From Allobosea sp. (lineage in GTDB: Bacteria; Pseudomonadota; Alphaproteobacteria; Rhizobiales; Kaistiaceae), in contig JAFKFV010000009.1 of NCBI GenBank assembly GCA_017307955.1, positions 124,001 through 188,000 of the forward strand: DNA of 64,000 nucleotides. Reading direction: 5' to 3'. Shown one piece after another: positions 1 through 10,725 of this stretch (its first letter is position 1; each line of letters opens with the position of its first letter). The notes below the pieces were generated by a model that did no database searches, had not been told where the DNA came from, and saw only the letters and a list, made by a program, of their open reading frames with translations. Made by a program: the position numbers and the translations under genes.

Positions 1-186
1 GATGGCCGCGACGATCGAGGTTGCGATCGCCTTCTTGACCAGCATCGGCTTCCATGGGGCGCTCGGCGTCGTGCCGAGCGTCACCTCGCCCTGTTCTTCC
101 TGCGTCCGGATGCCGAAGGGCAGGATCATGAAGATCACCAGCCACCAGACGACGAAATAGATGGCGATCAGGCTGTAGATGCGCAT
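1..186 (-). CDS. DUF1467 family membrane protein (partial)
   Basis: N-terminal 62 codons of a gene that runs off the left edge. It begins MRIYSLIAIYFVVWWLVIFM, a hydrophobic membrane segment, followed by a polar GIRTQEEQGEV stretch and then PWKPMLVKKAI leading into a second hydrophobic segment. This matches the short two-helix DUF1467 family of alphaproteobacteria, whose function is unknown. It starts 6 bp after the mce stop codon, so it is probably the distal gene of the nuo-birA-rnj-mce transcription unit. Family recognition is from memory of the family's N-terminal pattern. Confidence 0.75.
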   Translation of the reverse strand, partial: MRIYSLIAIYFVVWWLVIFMILPFGIRTQEEQGEVTLGTTPSAPWKPMLVKKAIATSIVAAI

Positions 187-192
187 GGCGTC

Positions 193-597
193 TCAGGCCT
201 CCTCGAGTTCGACCAGCGTGCCGGCAAAATCCTTGGGATGAAGGAAGAGGACAGGCTTGCCGTGGGCGCCGATCTTCGGACGGCCATCGCCGAGCACGCG
301 CGCGCCGTCCGCCTTCATCCGCTCCGCCGCCGCCGCGATATCCGCGACCTCATAGCAGAGATGGTGCACGCCGCCCTCCGGGAACCGCGCCAGAAACGCC
401 GCGATCGGCGAGGCATCGCCGAGCGGCGCGATCAGCTCGATCTTGGTGTTCGGCAGTTCGACGAAGACCGTCGTCACGCCATGCTCCGGCAGATCGAGCG
501 GCGCCGAGACGGTGGCGCCGAGCCGATCGCGGTAGATAGCGGTGGCGGCGCCGAGATCCGGCACGGCGATGGCGACATGGTTGAGGCGGCCGATCAC
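193..597 (-). CDS. mce: Methylmalonyl-CoA epimerase
   Basis: 134 aa, the family's usual length. Interconverts (R)- and (S)-methylmalonyl-CoA in propionyl-CoA metabolism in the cytoplasm. It is a single vicinal-oxygen-chelate (VOC) protein: first metal-ligand region LNHVAIAVPDL near residue 5, a second at GVHHLCYEVAD near residue 76, and the terminal glutamate ligand in LVELEEA at the C-terminus. The start is GTG (VIGRLNHVAI), since no ATG lies nearer the conserved start. It lies 45 bp after rnj and 6 bp before the DUF1467 gene, in the same orientation. Confidence 0.9.
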   Translation of the reverse strand: MIGRLNHVAIAVPDLGAATAIYRDRLGATVSAPLDLPEHGVTTVFVELPNTKIELIAPLGDASPIAAFLARFPEGGVHHLCYEVADIAAAAERMKADGARVLGDGRPKIGAHGKPVLFLHPKDFAGTLVELEEA

Positions 598-642
598 GAG
601 CCCATCCTTCAGAGAACGCCGCCGGGGCGGCTTCAGGAAGGC

Positions 643-2316
643 TCATACGGCGGCGACGAACACCGTGCAAACGGGCTTTTTGCCCCACGCCTCGCGCACG
701 GCTGCTCGGACAGCCCGGCGGAGCGCGTCGCGCACCATCTCGCCGTCGCGCCGGCGGGCCCGCGGAATGCTCTCGATCGTCCCGAGCACGGCGCTCATGA
801 CAAGCGCCTCGAACGGCTCGCCGGTCGGTCCTTGCATCGGCAGCCCGACGAGACCGATCTCGGGATCGCTGGCGAGGGAGCCCTTGGCGTCGAGCACTAC
901 CGAGACGGCGACATGGCCGGCAAAGGCGAGACGCTTACGCTCGGGGACGCCGACGGCATCGAGATCGCCAATGATGGTGCCGTCCTTGTAGAGGCGGCCG
1001 GCGGCGACATCGTCGATCTCCTCGGCCGGCCCCGGCGCGAGGCGGACCATGGCACCGTCCTCGATCTCGACCACCTCGCGGACGCCGTGCGCACGCGCAA
1101 AGGCGGCATGGGCTGCGAGATGCATCGCCTCGCCATGGACGGGAATGGCGATCTTCGGCCGCGTCCAGCGATACATCTCGGCGAGTTCGTCGCGCCGAGG
1201 ATGGCCGGAGACATGCACCAGCCGCTCGCGGTCGGTCACGACATCGACGCCGAGTTCGGCGAGCTGGTTGATGATGCCGTTGATCGCCTTCTCGTTGCCA
1301 GGGATCGGCCGCGCCGAGAAGACGACCGTGTCGCCGGGCGCGAGGCCGATGAACTTGTGATCGTCGGAGGCGATGCGGGCCAGCGCGGCGCGCGGCTCGC
1401 CCTGGCTTCCGGTCACGATGGCGACCACCTTGTCACGCGGCAGATAGCCGTAGGACTCCTCGTCAAGGAACGGCTCCAGCCCATCGAGGTAGCCGAGTTC
1501 GTGCGCAACCTGGCAGGCACGATGCAGTGCGCGCCCAACCAGCACCACCTGGCGGTCGTTCGCCGCCGCGGCTTCGGCGATCGAGCGAATGCGCGCGATA
1601 TTGGAAGCGAAGGTCGTGAAGAACACCCGGCCCGTCGCCTCGGCGATGACCGATTTCAGCTCGCGGGCGACCTCGCTCTCGGAAGGGCTGCGCCCCGGCC
1701 GCATCGCATTGGTCGAGTCGCAGACGAGCGCCAGCACGCCCTCGTCGCCAATCGCGGCGAAGCGTTCGGCATCCGTGACCGGCCCGATGACCGGGGTCGG
1801 ATCGAGCTTCCAGTCGCCGGTATGGACGACCGTGCCGAGAGGGCTGCGGATCGCGAGCGCCATGGGCTCGAGGATGGAATGCGCGACGGCGATGAACTCG
1901 ACCTCGAAGGGGCCGACCCTGCGCCGCTCGCCGGGCCTGACGATCGTCACCGGCACTTCGGGAGCACCGGGATGCCCGGCCCGCTTGGCGGCGAGCAGCC
2001 CGGCGGTGAAGGCAGTCGCATAGACCGGCACGCGCAGTCGCGGCCAGAGATCGAGCAGCGCGCCGAAATGATCCTCATGGGCATGCGTGATGACAATGCC
2101 GGCGAGATTGGTGCGCTCTTCCTCGAGATAGGCGATGTCCGGCATGATGAGATCGACACCGGGCAGATCCTCGCCCGCGAAGCCGACGCCGAAATCGACC
2201 GCCAGCCATTGCCGCGCGTCCGACGGCCCGAGGCCGTAGAGCGCGAGATTCATGCCGATCTCGCCCACACCGCCGAGCGGCAGGAAAACGAGTTCGTCTG
2301 TCCGTGTCTTCGCCAT
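643..2316 (-). CDS. rnj: Ribonuclease J
   Basis: 557 aa beta-CASP metallo-beta-lactamase ribonuclease, acting as endonuclease and 5'-3' exonuclease in RNA maturation and decay. The N-terminus FLPLGGVGEIGMNLALYG is diagnostic. The zinc motif HAHEDH appears near residue 75, followed by HTGDWKLDPTP, FFTTFASNIARI and the C-terminal VHVSGHPRRDEL. The chosen ATG (MAKTRTDELVF) overlaps the birA stop codon by one base (TGATG), so an upstream in-frame extension into birA is not real. Translational coupling with birA is likely. Confidence 0.93.
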   Translation of the reverse strand: MAKTRTDELVFLPLGGVGEIGMNLALYGLGPSDARQWLAVDFGVGFAGEDLPGVDLIMPDIAYLEEERTNLAGIVITHAHEDHFGALLDLWPRLRVPVYATAFTAGLLAAKRAGHPGAPEVPVTIVRPGERRRVGPFEVEFIAVAHSILEPMALAIRSPLGTVVHTGDWKLDPTPVIGPVTDAERFAAIGDEGVLALVCDSTNAMRPGRSPSESEVARELKSVIAEATGRVFFTTFASNIARIRSIAEAAAANDRQVVLVGRALHRACQVAHELGYLDGLEPFLDEESYGYLPRDKVVAIVTGSQGEPRAALARIASDDHKFIGLAPGDTVVFSARPIPGNEKAINGIINQLAELGVDVVTDRERLVHVSGHPRRDELAEMYRWTRPKIAIPVHGEAMHLAAHAAFARAHGVREVVEIEDGAMVRLAPGPAEEIDDVAAGRLYKDGTIIGDLDAVGVPERKRLAFAGHVAVSVVLDAKGSLASDPEIGLVGLPMQGPTGEPFEALVMSAVLGTIESIPRARRRDGEMVRDALRRAVRAAVREAWGKKPVCTVFVAAV

Positions 2317-3149
2317 CACGCGCGCACCGTCGCTACGGCGCCGAAATGCACCTCGCCCGCCGCAATCGTGCGGATGCCGCCATCGGCGGCGCGCACCACG
2401 AGCCGGCCTTGATCGTCGATCGTCTCGAAGGCGCCCTGAAGCACCTCCTCGCCAGAGCGGACCGCGACTGTCTGGCCAAGCCCGGCGGCTCGCTCCAGCC
2501 ACAGCCGGCGCAGCACCGGGAAGCCGGCGCCGCCGTTCCAGATGCGCATCAGCCCGGCCGCCGCATCGCCGAGCGCCTCGAAGACCGTTCCGGCATCGAG
2601 GCCGAGACCGAGCATCGCGAGCGAGGTCGCGGGATAGGGGAGCCCCTGCGGCGCAGCGACGACATTGACGCCGATGCCGATCGCCACGGCCAGCTTGCCG
2701 TTCGGGAGCGCCGCGGCTTCGAGGCCGATGCCGGCGAGCTTGCCGCCGTCGAGAAGGACATCGTTCGGCCATTTGAGGCGAAGCCGGTCGCGGACCTCAG
2801 CCCCCTCGCCTTCCGCGCCGTCGAGCGCCATGCGCACCGATAGATCCGGCGCCACGGCCCGCAGCGCTTCGTCGAGAGCGAGGCCGCCGACGAAGCCAAG
2901 CGTCGCCGCGATCTGCGGCTGGTGATCTACGACGGCGAGCAGCGTCGCCGCGAGATTGCCCCGAGGCGCGACCCAGGCGCGGCCGCGCCGGCCACGGCCG
3001 GCGGTCTGCTCGTCGGTCACGAACCAGTGGGCGCCGGCATCGCCGGCGCGGGCGGCGGCCAAGGCCACCTCATTGGTGGAGCCGATGGCCGGATAGCTGG
3101 TGACGCGGTAGCCGGCGGCGCGGGCGGCGGGGCCTGGATGGAACTCCAC
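2316..3149 (-). CDS. birA: Biotin--[acetyl-CoA-carboxylase] ligase
   Basis: 277 aa. Makes biotinyl-5'-AMP and transfers biotin to the carboxylase carrier protein. Visible are the substrate motif GSTNEV near residue 23, the ATP/biotin loop TAGRGRRGRAW near residue 49, LKWPNDVLLDGGKLAGIG mid-protein, and a C-terminal SH3-like part. There is no N-terminal helix-turn-helix, so it is the monofunctional class that does not repress biotin genes. GTG start one base after the nuoN stop. Location between nuoN and rnj is the usual rhizobial arrangement. Confidence 0.93.
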   Translation of the reverse strand: MEFHPGPAARAAGYRVTSYPAIGSTNEVALAAARAGDAGAHWFVTDEQTAGRGRRGRAWVAPRGNLAATLLAVVDHQPQIAATLGFVGGLALDEALRAVAPDLSVRMALDGAEGEGAEVRDRLRLKWPNDVLLDGGKLAGIGLEAAALPNGKLAVAIGIGVNVVAAPQGLPYPATSLAMLGLGLDAGTVFEALGDAAAGLMRIWNGGAGFPVLRRLWLERAAGLGQTVAVRSGEEVLQGAFETIDDQGRLVVRAADGGIRTIAAGEVHFGAVATVRA

Positions 3150-3150
3150 G

Positions 3151-4587
3151 TCAGAAGAAGGTCTTCGCTGCCACGCTCGCCGCCGAGCCGATCGGGCCGG
3201 CGAAGAAGATGAACAGCAGGACGAAGGCGCCCGAGAGGCCGAGCACGACGCGCAGCGACATCGCCATCGGCTCGAAATTGCCAGCCGGCTCGTCGAAATA
3301 CATCAGCTTGACGATGCGTAGATAATAATAGGCGCCGACGACGCTGGAGAGCACGCCGATCACGGAGAGCATGTAGAGCTGCGCTTCGATCGCCGCCAGG
3401 AAGACGTAGAACTTGGCGAAGAAGCCAGCCAGCGGCGGGATGCCCGCCAGCGAGAACATCAGCATCGCGAAGATGAAGGCGATGAGCGGATGCGTGCGCG
3501 ACAGACCCGCGAGATCGCCGATCTCCTCGACCATCTGGCCCTGACGGCGCATGAACAGGATCACCGCGAAGACGCCGAGCGTCATGACGACATAGATCGC
3601 CATATAGAGGATGACGCCCTGCACACCGGCCTGGCTGCCGGCGGCGAGGCCGACCAGCGCATAACCCATATGGCCGATCGACGAATAGGCCATCAGGCGC
3701 TTGATGTTGCGCTGGCCGATCGCGGCAAAGGCTCCGAGCAGCATCGAGGCGATGGCGACGAAGCTGATCACCTGCTGCCATTCGCTGACCGCGGGACCGA
3801 AGGCGCCGGCCATGGCGCGCACCAGCATCGCCATTGCGGCCGCCTTTGGCGCGGCTGCGAAGAAGGCGGTGACCGGGGTCGGGGCGCCCTCATAGACGTC
3901 GGGCGTCCACATATGGAACGGCACCGCCGAGACCTTGAAAGCGATGCCGGCGATCACGAACACGATGCCGAACACGACGCCGACCGAGACATCGCCGCTC
4001 GAGAGAACGCGCGCGATCTCGCCGAACTGCGTGTGGCCGGTGAAGCCGTAGACCAGCGAGGCGCCATAAAGGAGCATTCCGGACGACAGCGCGCCGAGGA
4101 CGAAATATTTGAGGCCGGCTTCGGTCGAACGGACGCTGTCGCGGTTGATCGCGGCGACGACATAGAGCGCGAGCGACTGCAGTTCGAGGCCGAGATAGAG
4201 CGAGATCAGATCGCTGGCCGAGATCATGATCATCATGCCCAGCGTCGCGATGACGATGAGCACGGGATATTCGAAGCGATCGAAATTCTCGCGACGGGCG
4301 AAGTCCGTCGACATCAGGATCGCGAAGCCGGAGCCGGCCAGCGCCAGCACCTTCATGAAGCGCGCGAAGGGATCAAGGACGAAGGCGCCCGAGAAAGTGA
4401 CGCCGTCCGGCGTCATGAACAGAAGCGCGAGGCCCGCCAGCAGGACTACGAAGATCGACAGTGTGGTGACGAGGCCGGTCGACCGCTCGCCCTGGAAGAC
4501 GCCGATCATCAAGAGCACGAGCGAGCCAACCGCCAGGATCAGCTCCGGCAGGAAGGGCGAGAGGACGGGCAGTGTGGCGAGTTCCAT
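3151..4587 (-). CDS. nuoN: NADH-quinone oxidoreductase subunit N
   Basis: 478 aa polytopic inner-membrane subunit of complex I, one of three antiporter-like proton-pumping subunits. Hydrophobic throughout, about 14 segments. Conserved membrane features include [12 protein letters not shown] (charged residue of TM5), [20 protein letters not shown] and [19 protein letters not shown]. It is the last nuo gene. The start codon follows the nuoM stop by about 19 bp. Confidence 0.97.
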   Translation of the reverse strand: MELATLPVLSPFLPELILAVGSLVLLMIGVFQGERSTGLVTTLSIFVVLLAGLALLFMTPDGVTFSGAFVLDPFARFMKVLALAGSGFAILMSTDFARRENFDRFEYPVLIVIATLGMMIMISASDLISLYLGLELQSLALYVVAAINRDSVRSTEAGLKYFVLGALSSGMLLYGASLVYGFTGHTQFGEIARVLSSGDVSVGVVFGIVFVIAGIAFKVSAVPFHMWTPDVYEGAPTPVTAFFAAAPKAAAMAMLVRAMAGAFGPAVSEWQQVISFVAIASMLLGAFAAIGQRNIKRLMAYSSIGHMGYALVGLAAGSQAGVQGVILYMAIYVVMTLGVFAVILFMRRQGQMVEEIGDLAGLSRTHPLIAFIFAMLMFSLAGIPPLAGFFAKFYVFLAAIEAQLYMLSVIGVLSSVVGAYYYLRIVKLMYFDEPAGNFEPMAMSLRVVLGLSGAFVLLFIFFAGPIGSAASVAAKTFF

Positions 4588-4606
4588 TATCGGGCGTCCT
4601 GGTTCG

Positions 4607-6118
4607 TCACTTGACCGCGACGGCGAGCTTGCCGGCAGCCGAGAGGGCGGCCTGGTAATTGGTGATGAGATTGTCGACCGAGGCCGAGGTCACGTTGAAC
4701 ACCGGCTTCGGATAGACGCCGAAGAAGATCGTCAGGACGAGCAGCGGCACGAGGATCGTGGCCTCGCGGCGCGACAGGTCGAACATCGACTTCAGCTCCG
4801 GCTTCACCAGCGGCCCGAGCATCACGCGGCGATAGAGCCACAGCGCATAGGCAGCCGAGAGAATGACGCCGGTGGCAGCGAAGAACGACACCCAGGTGTT
4901 GGCGCGGAAGGCGCCGAGCAGCGTCAGGAACTCGCCCACGAAGGCCGAGGTGCCGGGCAGGCCGACATTGGCCATGGTGAACAGGAGGAACACCACCCCG
5001 TAGAACGGCATGCGGTTCACGAGGCCGCCATAGGCGCTGATCTCGCGGGTGTGCATCCGGTCATAGACGACGCCGACGCAGAGGAACAGCGCACCCGAGA
5101 CGATGCCGTGCGACAGCATCTGGAAGATCGCGCCCTCGACGCCCTGCGGGTTCATCGTGAAGATGCCCATCGTCACATAGCCCATATGGGCGACCGACGA
5201 GTAGGCGATCAGCTTCTTCATGTCCTCCTGCATCAGCGCGACCAGCGAGGTGTAGATGATCGCCACGATGCTGAGCGTGTAGATGAAGGGCGCGAAATCG
5301 GCCGAGGCAAGCGGGAACATCGGCAGCGAGAAGCGCAGGAAGCCGTAGCCGCCCATCTTCAGCAGCACGCCGGCGAGGATCACCGAGCCGGCCGTCGGCG
5401 CTTCCACATGCGCGTCCGGCAGCCAAGTATGCACCGGCCACATCGGCATCTTTACCGCGAAGGAGGCGAAGAACGCGATCCACAGCCAGGTCTGCATCGA
5501 GGCCGGGAACGAGTGGTTGAGCAGCGTCGGGATGTCGGTCGTGCCGGCCTGCCAGTACATCGCCATGATGGCGAGCAGCATCAGAACCGAGCCGAGCAGC
5601 GTGTAGAGGAAGAACTTGAATGCCGCATAGACGCGGCGCGGACCGCCCCAGATACCGATGATCAGGAACATCGGAATGAGGCCAGCCTCGAAGAACACGT
5701 AGAAGAGCACGAGGTCGGTGGCGCAGAAGACGCCGATCATCAGCGTCTCGAGCAGCAGGAACGCGATCATGTATTCGCGGAACCGCTTCTGCACCGAGAA
5801 CTTCGAGGCAATGATGCAGGCCGGCATCAGGAAGGTCGTCAGGATGACGAACAACATCGAGATGCCGTCGACGCCCATCGAATAGCCGATCTTGTCGCCA
5901 AGCCAGCCCGCCTGCTCGACGAACTGGAAGCCGGCGTTGGAATTGTCGAAATCCTTCCAGATCAGCAGCGAGACGAGGAAGGTGACGATCGTCGTCCAGA
6001 GCGCGATCCAATAGATATTGCGCCGCGACGCCGCGTCGTCGCCGCGTATGGTGAGCAGCAGGAGGGCTCCCACCGCCGGCAGGAAGGTTACGGTCGAAAG
6101 GATCGGCCAGCTGGTCAT
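4607..6118 (-). CDS. nuoM: NADH-quinone oxidoreductase subunit M
   Basis: 503 aa antiporter-like proton-pumping subunit of complex I. Signature stretches: [20 protein letters not shown] (conserved Glu of TM5), [20 protein letters not shown] (Lys of TM7), and [20 protein letters not shown]. About 14 transmembrane segments, normal length for the family. Lies between nuoL and nuoN with 14-19 bp spacers. Confidence 0.97.
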   Translation of the reverse strand: MTSWPILSTVTFLPAVGALLLLTIRGDDAASRRNIYWIALWTTIVTFLVSLLIWKDFDNSNAGFQFVEQAGWLGDKIGYSMGVDGISMLFVILTTFLMPACIIASKFSVQKRFREYMIAFLLLETLMIGVFCATDLVLFYVFFEAGLIPMFLIIGIWGGPRRVYAAFKFFLYTLLGSVLMLLAIMAMYWQAGTTDIPTLLNHSFPASMQTWLWIAFFASFAVKMPMWPVHTWLPDAHVEAPTAGSVILAGVLLKMGGYGFLRFSLPMFPLASADFAPFIYTLSIVAIIYTSLVALMQEDMKKLIAYSSVAHMGYVTMGIFTMNPQGVEGAIFQMLSHGIVSGALFLCVGVVYDRMHTREISAYGGLVNRMPFYGVVFLLFTMANVGLPGTSAFVGEFLTLLGAFRANTWVSFFAATGVILSAAYALWLYRRVMLGPLVKPELKSMFDLSRREATILVPLLVLTIFFGVYPKPVFNVTSASVDNLITNYQAALSAAGKLAVAVK

Positions 6119-6132
6119 TTTAGGTCAAATCC

Positions 6133-8229
6133 TCAGCCCGCAAACATCATCCAGGTGACCAGCGCCGCGATGCCGATGAGCATCGCGAAGGCGTAGTGAT
6201 AGACGTAGCCCGTCTGCAGCCTCACCACGCGATTGGTCACGTCCACCACGCGGGCCGACACGCCGTCCGGCCCGAAGCCGTCGATGAGCCAGCCGTCGCC
6301 CTTCTTCCAGAGGAAGCGGCCGAGCCACTTCACCGGGCGCACGAACAGGAAGTCGTAGAGCTCGTCGAAATACCACTTGTTGAGCAGGAAGCGGTAGAGC
6401 AGCGGCTGCTCCGCGGCGAGCTGCTTCGGGATATTCGGCGAGCGGATATAGAACCAGTAGGTCAAAAGGAAGCCGATCACCATCATGACGGTCGGCGCCA
6501 GCTTGATGGTCTCCGGAAGCTCGTGCATCGCGTGCAGCACGTGGTTTTCCGGGTTCATGAACAGCGCCGACTTCCAGAACTCGCCATAGCCCTCGCCGAT
6601 GAAGCGGTTGGAGAGGATCATGCCGGCGAAGATCGCGCCGAACGACAGCACGACGAGCGGAATCGTCATGACCTTCGGCGATTCATGCACATGCGCCATG
6701 ACCTCGGCCGAAGCCCGGGGCTCGCCATGGAAGGTCATGAAGATGAGGCGCCAGGAATAGAACGAGGTCAGCAGCGCGGCGACCACTGTCAGGAACCAGG
6801 CATAGCCGGAGAGCGGGTTCTCGGCGACATAGGCCGCCTCGATGATGGCGTCCTTGGAGAAATAGCCGGCCGTGAACGGAAAGCCGGTGATCGCGAGCGT
6901 GCCGGCGATCATCGCCCAGTAGGTGACCGGAATGCGCTTCCGGAGGCCACCCATCTTGCGCATGTCCTGCTCGCCCGAAACGGCATGGATCACCGAGCCG
7001 GCGCAGAGGAAGAGCAGCGCCTTGAAGAATCCGTGCGTCAGCAGGTGGAAGATGCCGGTCGCAAAGGCGCCCGTGCCGAGGCCCACGAACATGTAGCCGA
7101 GCTGCGAGCAGGTCGAATAGGCGATGACGCGCTTGATGTCGTTCTGGACGAGGCCGATCGTCGCCGCGAAGAAAGCGGTCGTTGCGCCGAAGAATGTCAC
7201 GACGGTGAGCGCGGTCTCCGAGAGGCCGAACAGCGGCGACATGCGCGCCACCATGAACACGCCGGCCGTCACCATGGTGGCGGCATGGATGAGCGCGGAG
7301 ACCGGGGTCGGGCCTTCCATCGCGTCGGGTAGCCAGGTGTGCAGCAGGAACTGCGCCGACTTGCCCATCGCGCCGACGAAGAGCAGCAGGCAGGCGACCG
7401 TCAGGGCGTCGAGATCCCATGAGAGGAAGTGGATCTTCGTGCCGACAATGCCGCCGGCATTGGCGAAGATCGTGTCGAAGTCGACCGAGCCGAACAGGAC
7501 GAACAGCGCGAAGATGCCGAGGACGAAGCCGAAATCGCCGACGCGGTTGACGACGAAGGCCTTGATGGCAGCAGCGTTCGCCGACGGCCGCTGGAACCAG
7601 AAGCCGATCAGCAGATAGGAAGCGAGACCGACGCCCTCCCAGCCGAAGAACATCTGGACGAGGTTGTCAGACGTCACCAGCATCAGCATGGCGAAGGTGA
7701 ACAGCGACAGATAGCTGAAGAAGCGCGGCCGGTGCTCGTCATGGGACATGTAGCCCCACGAATAGAGGTGAACGAGCGACGATACCGTCGTCACCAGGAT
7801 CAGCATGACCGCGGTGAGCGTGTCGATGCGGAACGCCCAGTTGAACGACAGCGTACCCGACTGCATCCAGGGCAGCACGTCGACGCGCACCGGAGAACCG
7901 TCCGGCGAGGTGATGGTGAAGAAGGCGATCCAGGCGAGGATTGCCGAGACGAACAGGAGACCGGTCGTCACGATCTCCGCGGGACGCGAGCCGGGTGCGG
8001 CCGGGGCATGGCCGTGATCGCCGTGACCGTGATCGTCATGCCCGTGCGCGTCGTGAGCATGGGCATCATGACCATGATCGTCATGCGCATGCGCGGCATG
8101 ATCGTGGTGCCCTGCATCGCTGCCGTCGGCCGGCGCGCCGACCATGGCCGCCCGATAGCTGCCGAAAAGCGCGATGGCGCCGGCGATGATGGCGCCGAGA
8201 AGGGGGAGGAAGACGATCGCGGAGTACAT
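6133..8229 (-). CDS. nuoL: NADH-quinone oxidoreductase subunit L, with His-rich loop
   Basis: 698 aa, the distal proton-pumping subunit of complex I, with the long lateral helix expected at the C-terminus. Motifs include [36 protein letters not shown] and [16 protein letters not shown]. Odd feature: between the first and second membrane helices (residues about 41-74) is a low-complexity stretch with 15 histidines in 34 residues, alternating with Asp, Gly and Ala. Rhizobial NuoL proteins are often extended in this loop, but this one is notably His-rich and could bind metal ions. That function is inference only. Confidence 0.96.
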   Translation of the reverse strand: MYSAIVFLPLLGAIIAGAIALFGSYRAAMVGAPADGSDAGHHDHAAHAHDDHGHDAHAHDAHGHDDHGHGDHGHAPAAPGSRPAEIVTTGLLFVSAILAWIAFFTITSPDGSPVRVDVLPWMQSGTLSFNWAFRIDTLTAVMLILVTTVSSLVHLYSWGYMSHDEHRPRFFSYLSLFTFAMLMLVTSDNLVQMFFGWEGVGLASYLLIGFWFQRPSANAAAIKAFVVNRVGDFGFVLGIFALFVLFGSVDFDTIFANAGGIVGTKIHFLSWDLDALTVACLLLFVGAMGKSAQFLLHTWLPDAMEGPTPVSALIHAATMVTAGVFMVARMSPLFGLSETALTVVTFFGATTAFFAATIGLVQNDIKRVIAYSTCSQLGYMFVGLGTGAFATGIFHLLTHGFFKALLFLCAGSVIHAVSGEQDMRKMGGLRKRIPVTYWAMIAGTLAITGFPFTAGYFSKDAIIEAAYVAENPLSGYAWFLTVVAALLTSFYSWRLIFMTFHGEPRASAEVMAHVHESPKVMTIPLVVLSFGAIFAGMILSNRFIGEGYGEFWKSALFMNPENHVLHAMHELPETIKLAPTVMMVIGFLLTYWFYIRSPNIPKQLAAEQPLLYRFLLNKWYFDELYDFLFVRPVKWLGRFLWKKGDGWLIDGFGPDGVSARVVDVTNRVVRLQTGYVYHYAFAMLIGIAALVTWMMFAG
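8008..8109 (-). repeat. His/Asp/Gly codon-repeat tract inside nuoL
   Basis: Low-complexity DNA encoding NuoL residues 41-74, built from near-repeats of cat/cac, gat and ggc codons ([17 protein letters not shown]). It keeps the reading frame and is an in-frame expansion within the loop between TM1 and TM2. Such tracts change length readily, so variation between related strains is expected. Confidence 0.8.
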
Positions 8230-8236
8230 CGGAGCC

Positions 8237-8545
8237 TCAGCCCTTCATCAGATTGATGTCTTCGACCGCGATCGAGCCGCGGTTGCGGTAGAAGACGACG
8301 AGGATGGCGAGGCCGATCGCGGCTTCGGCCGCCGCGACGGTCAGCACGAAGAGCGCGAAGATCTGGCCGACGAGATCGCCCAGGAAGGACGAGAACGCCA
8401 CGAAATTGATGTTGACCGCGAGCAGGATGAGCTCGATCGACATCAGGATGACGATGACATTCTTTCGGTTGATGAAGATGCCGAACACGCCGATCGTAAA
8501 GAGGATCGCCGCGACCGCCAGATAGTGGGAGAGACCGATCTCCAT
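8237..8545 (-). CDS. nuoK: NADH-quinone oxidoreductase subunit K
   Basis: 102 aa, three transmembrane helices, the usual length. Begins [19 protein letters not shown] and carries the conserved membrane glutamates in [20 protein letters not shown] and [15 protein letters not shown]. Part of the membrane arm proton path of complex I. The nuoL start lies 7 bp downstream. Confidence 0.97.
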   Translation of the reverse strand: MEIGLSHYLAVAAILFTIGVFGIFINRKNVIVILMSIELILLAVNINFVAFSSFLGDLVGQIFALFVLTVAAAEAAIGLAILVVFYRNRGSIAVEDINLMKG

Positions 8546-8567
8546 GACGTGAGTCCCCGTTCTCTCT

Positions 8568-9176
8568 CTAGACGCCCTGGCCGGGCTTGACGGCGTGCAG
8601 TTCGACCTTCTGCGAACGCGCGACCTGATCGGCGATCACCTGGCGCTTGACGTTCGGCTTGTGGCGAAGCGTCAGCACGATCGCGCCGATCATCGCCACC
8701 AGCAGCACGAAGCCGGCCGCCTGGAAGAAGAAGAAGTAGTGGGTGTAGAGCAGCTGCCCGATCGCGGCAGTGTTCGAGACCTGCGCCACATCCGGTATCG
8801 GCGCCGCAACGCCCTTGACCGCCTCGGGCGCGAAGACCCAGCCCGACAGCACGATCAGCAGTTCCGCGAGCAGCACGACGCCGATGAGGCCGCCGACCGG
8901 CAGATATTGCTGGAAGCCCTGGCGGAGTTCGACGAAGTCGACGTCGAGCATCATGACCACGAACAGGAACAGCACAGCGACCGCGCCGACATAGACGACG
9001 ACCAGCAGCATCGCCAGGAACTCGGCCCCGAGCATCACGAACAGCGCGGCCGCGTTGAAGAAGGCGAGGATGAGGAACAGCACCGAGAGCACGGGATTGC
9101 GCGAGCCGATCACCATCAGGCCGGAGGCGATGGTGATGGCCGAGAACAGGTAGAAGAAGAGCGTGTGCAGGATCAT
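8568..9176 (-). CDS. nuoJ: NADH-quinone oxidoreductase subunit J
   Basis: 202 aa inner-membrane subunit. Starts [20 protein letters not shown] and contains the conserved TM3 pi-bulge region [20 protein letters not shown]. The ATG at 9176 is chosen over an upstream in-frame codon at 9200, which would overlap nuoI and adds an unconserved MHLTGEAI leader. The C-terminal tail is hydrophilic. Confidence 0.95.
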   Translation of the reverse strand: MILHTLFFYLFSAITIASGLMVIGSRNPVLSVLFLILAFFNAAALFVMLGAEFLAMLLVVVYVGAVAVLFLFVVMMLDVDFVELRQGFQQYLPVGGLIGVVLLAELLIVLSGWVFAPEAVKGVAAPIPDVAQVSNTAAIGQLLYTHYFFFFQAAGFVLLVAMIGAIVLTLRHKPNVKRQVIADQVARSQKVELHAVKPGQGV

Positions 9177-9183
9177 GATCGCT

Positions 9184-9672
9184 TCACCGGTAAGGTGCAT
9201 CCATGCTGATGTTCTGAGCGATCTCCCGCTCCCACCGATCGCCGTTCGCGAGCAGCTTTTCCTTGTCGTAGTAGAGCTCTTCGCGGGTTTCGGTGGCGAA
9301 CTCGAAATTCGGTCCCTCGACGATGGCGTCCACCGGGCAGGCTTCCTGGCAGAAGCCGCAATAGATGCACTTCACCATGTCGATGTCGTAACGGGTCGTG
9401 CGCCGCGTGCCGTCATTGCGGCGCGGGCCGGCCTCGATCGTGATCGCCTGCGCCGGGCAGATGGCCTCGCACAGCTTGCAGGCGATGCAGCGCTCCTCGC
9501 CGTTCGGATAGCGGCGCAGCGCATGTTCGCCGCGGAAGCGCGGGCTGAGTGCCCCCTTCTCGAAGGGATAGTTCAGCGTCTTCTTCGGCTTGAAGAAGTA
9601 GCGCATCGACAGGAAGAAGGCCGAGACGAACTCGGTCAGGAAAATCGCTTTCGCGGTCTGGTCGAGGCGCAT
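9184..9672 (-). CDS. nuoI: NADH-quinone oxidoreductase subunit I (2x[4Fe-4S] ferredoxin)
   Basis: 162 aa peripheral-arm subunit carrying clusters N6a and N6b. Two ferredoxin motifs are visible: [12 protein letters not shown] near residue 62 and [12 protein letters not shown] near residue 102. The real start is ATG at 9672 ([15 protein letters not shown]), whose first base overlaps the nuoH TAA stop (TAATG). A longer in-frame extension upstream is a shadow of nuoH. Confidence 0.97.
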   Translation of the reverse strand: MRLDQTAKAIFLTEFVSAFFLSMRYFFKPKKTLNYPFEKGALSPRFRGEHALRRYPNGEERCIACKLCEAICPAQAITIEAGPRRNDGTRRTTRYDIDMVKCIYCGFCQEACPVDAIVEGPNFEFATETREELYYDKEKLLANGDRWEREIAQNISMDAPYR

Positions 9673-10718
9673 TACGGAGCCCATCCCATGATCTTGAGAA
9701 CGGCGGCGACCACGACGACCATGCCGAGGGAGATCGGCAGGAAGATCTTCCAGCCGAGCCGCATGAGCTGGTCGTAGCGGTAGCGCGGCACGAAGGCCTT
9801 CACCATCGCAAACATGAAGAACACCAGCAGCGCCTTCAGGACGAACCAGACGATGCCCGGCACCCAGGTGAACGGCGCGAAATTGAACGGCGGCAGCCAG
9901 CCCCCGAGGAACAGGATCGTCGTCATCGCGCACATCAGGCAGATGGACGCGTATTCGCCGAGCATGAACATCATGTACGGCGTCGAGCCATATTCCGACA
10001 TGAAGCCGGCGACGAGCTCCGACTCCGCCTCGACGAGATCGAAGGGCGGCCGGTTCGTCTCGGCCAGCGCCGAGATGAAGAAGATGACGAAGAGCGGCAG
10101 CAGCGGGATGAAGTGCCAGTCGAGGAAGCTGCCGGGCAGGCCGAGCTTGGTGCCGAGGCCATGTTCCTGCGCGATCACCACGTCGGAGATGTTGAGCGAG
10201 CCGACGCAGAGCAGGACGCCGACCAGCACGAAACCGATCGAGACCTCGTAGGAGACCATCTGCGCCGCGGCGCGCAGCGACGACAGGAACGGGTATTTCG
10301 AGTTCGACGCCCAGCCGCCCATGATGATGCCATAGACGCCGAGCGAGGAGATCGCGAGCAAGTAGAGAATGCCGACATTGATGTTGGCAACGACCCATCC
10401 CGCGTTGAACGGAATCACCGCCCAGCCGGCAAGTGCCAGCGTCACGGTGACGAGCGGCGCCAAGAGGAAGATGCCCTTGTTGGCGCCGGAGGGGATCACC
10501 GGCTCCTTGAGCACGAATTTGAGCAGGTCGGCGAAGGACTGAAGCAGGCCGAAGGCGCCGACCACGTTCGGGCCGCGACGCAGCTGCACAGCCGCCCAGA
10601 TCTTGCGATCCGCCAGAAGGATGAAGGCGATCGAGACCAGCAGCAGGACCAGCAGCAGAAGGCTCTGCGCGATGATGATCACGCCGGGGATCAGATAGCC
10701 GTCAACGAAGCCGTTCAT
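9672..10718 (-). CDS. nuoH: NADH-quinone oxidoreductase subunit H
   Basis: 348 aa, eight-helix membrane subunit that forms the quinone-binding cavity with NuoB and NuoD. Conserved segments: [60 protein letters not shown] and [12 protein letters not shown]. Normal length. Couples to nuoI by a 1-bp start/stop overlap. Confidence 0.97.
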   Translation of the reverse strand: MNGFVDGYLIPGVIIIAQSLLLLVLLLVSIAFILLADRKIWAAVQLRRGPNVVGAFGLLQSFADLLKFVLKEPVIPSGANKGIFLLAPLVTVTLALAGWAVIPFNAGWVVANINVGILYLLAISSLGVYGIIMGGWASNSKYPFLSSLRAAAQMVSYEVSIGFVLVGVLLCVGSLNISDVVIAQEHGLGTKLGLPGSFLDWHFIPLLPLFVIFFISALAETNRPPFDLVEAESELVAGFMSEYGSTPYMMFMLGEYASICLMCAMTTILFLGGWLPPFNFAPFTWVPGIVWFVLKALLVFFMFAMVKAFVPRYRYDQLMRLGWKIFLPISLGMVVVVAAVLKIMGWAP

Positions 10719-10725
10719 CGGTTCC

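Noticed and set aside
238..2412. Long plus-strand ORF opposite mce and rnj
   Set aside because: Antisense shadow of high-GC genes; Asp/Arg/His-rich with no known family, while the minus-strand genes are clearly recognisable.
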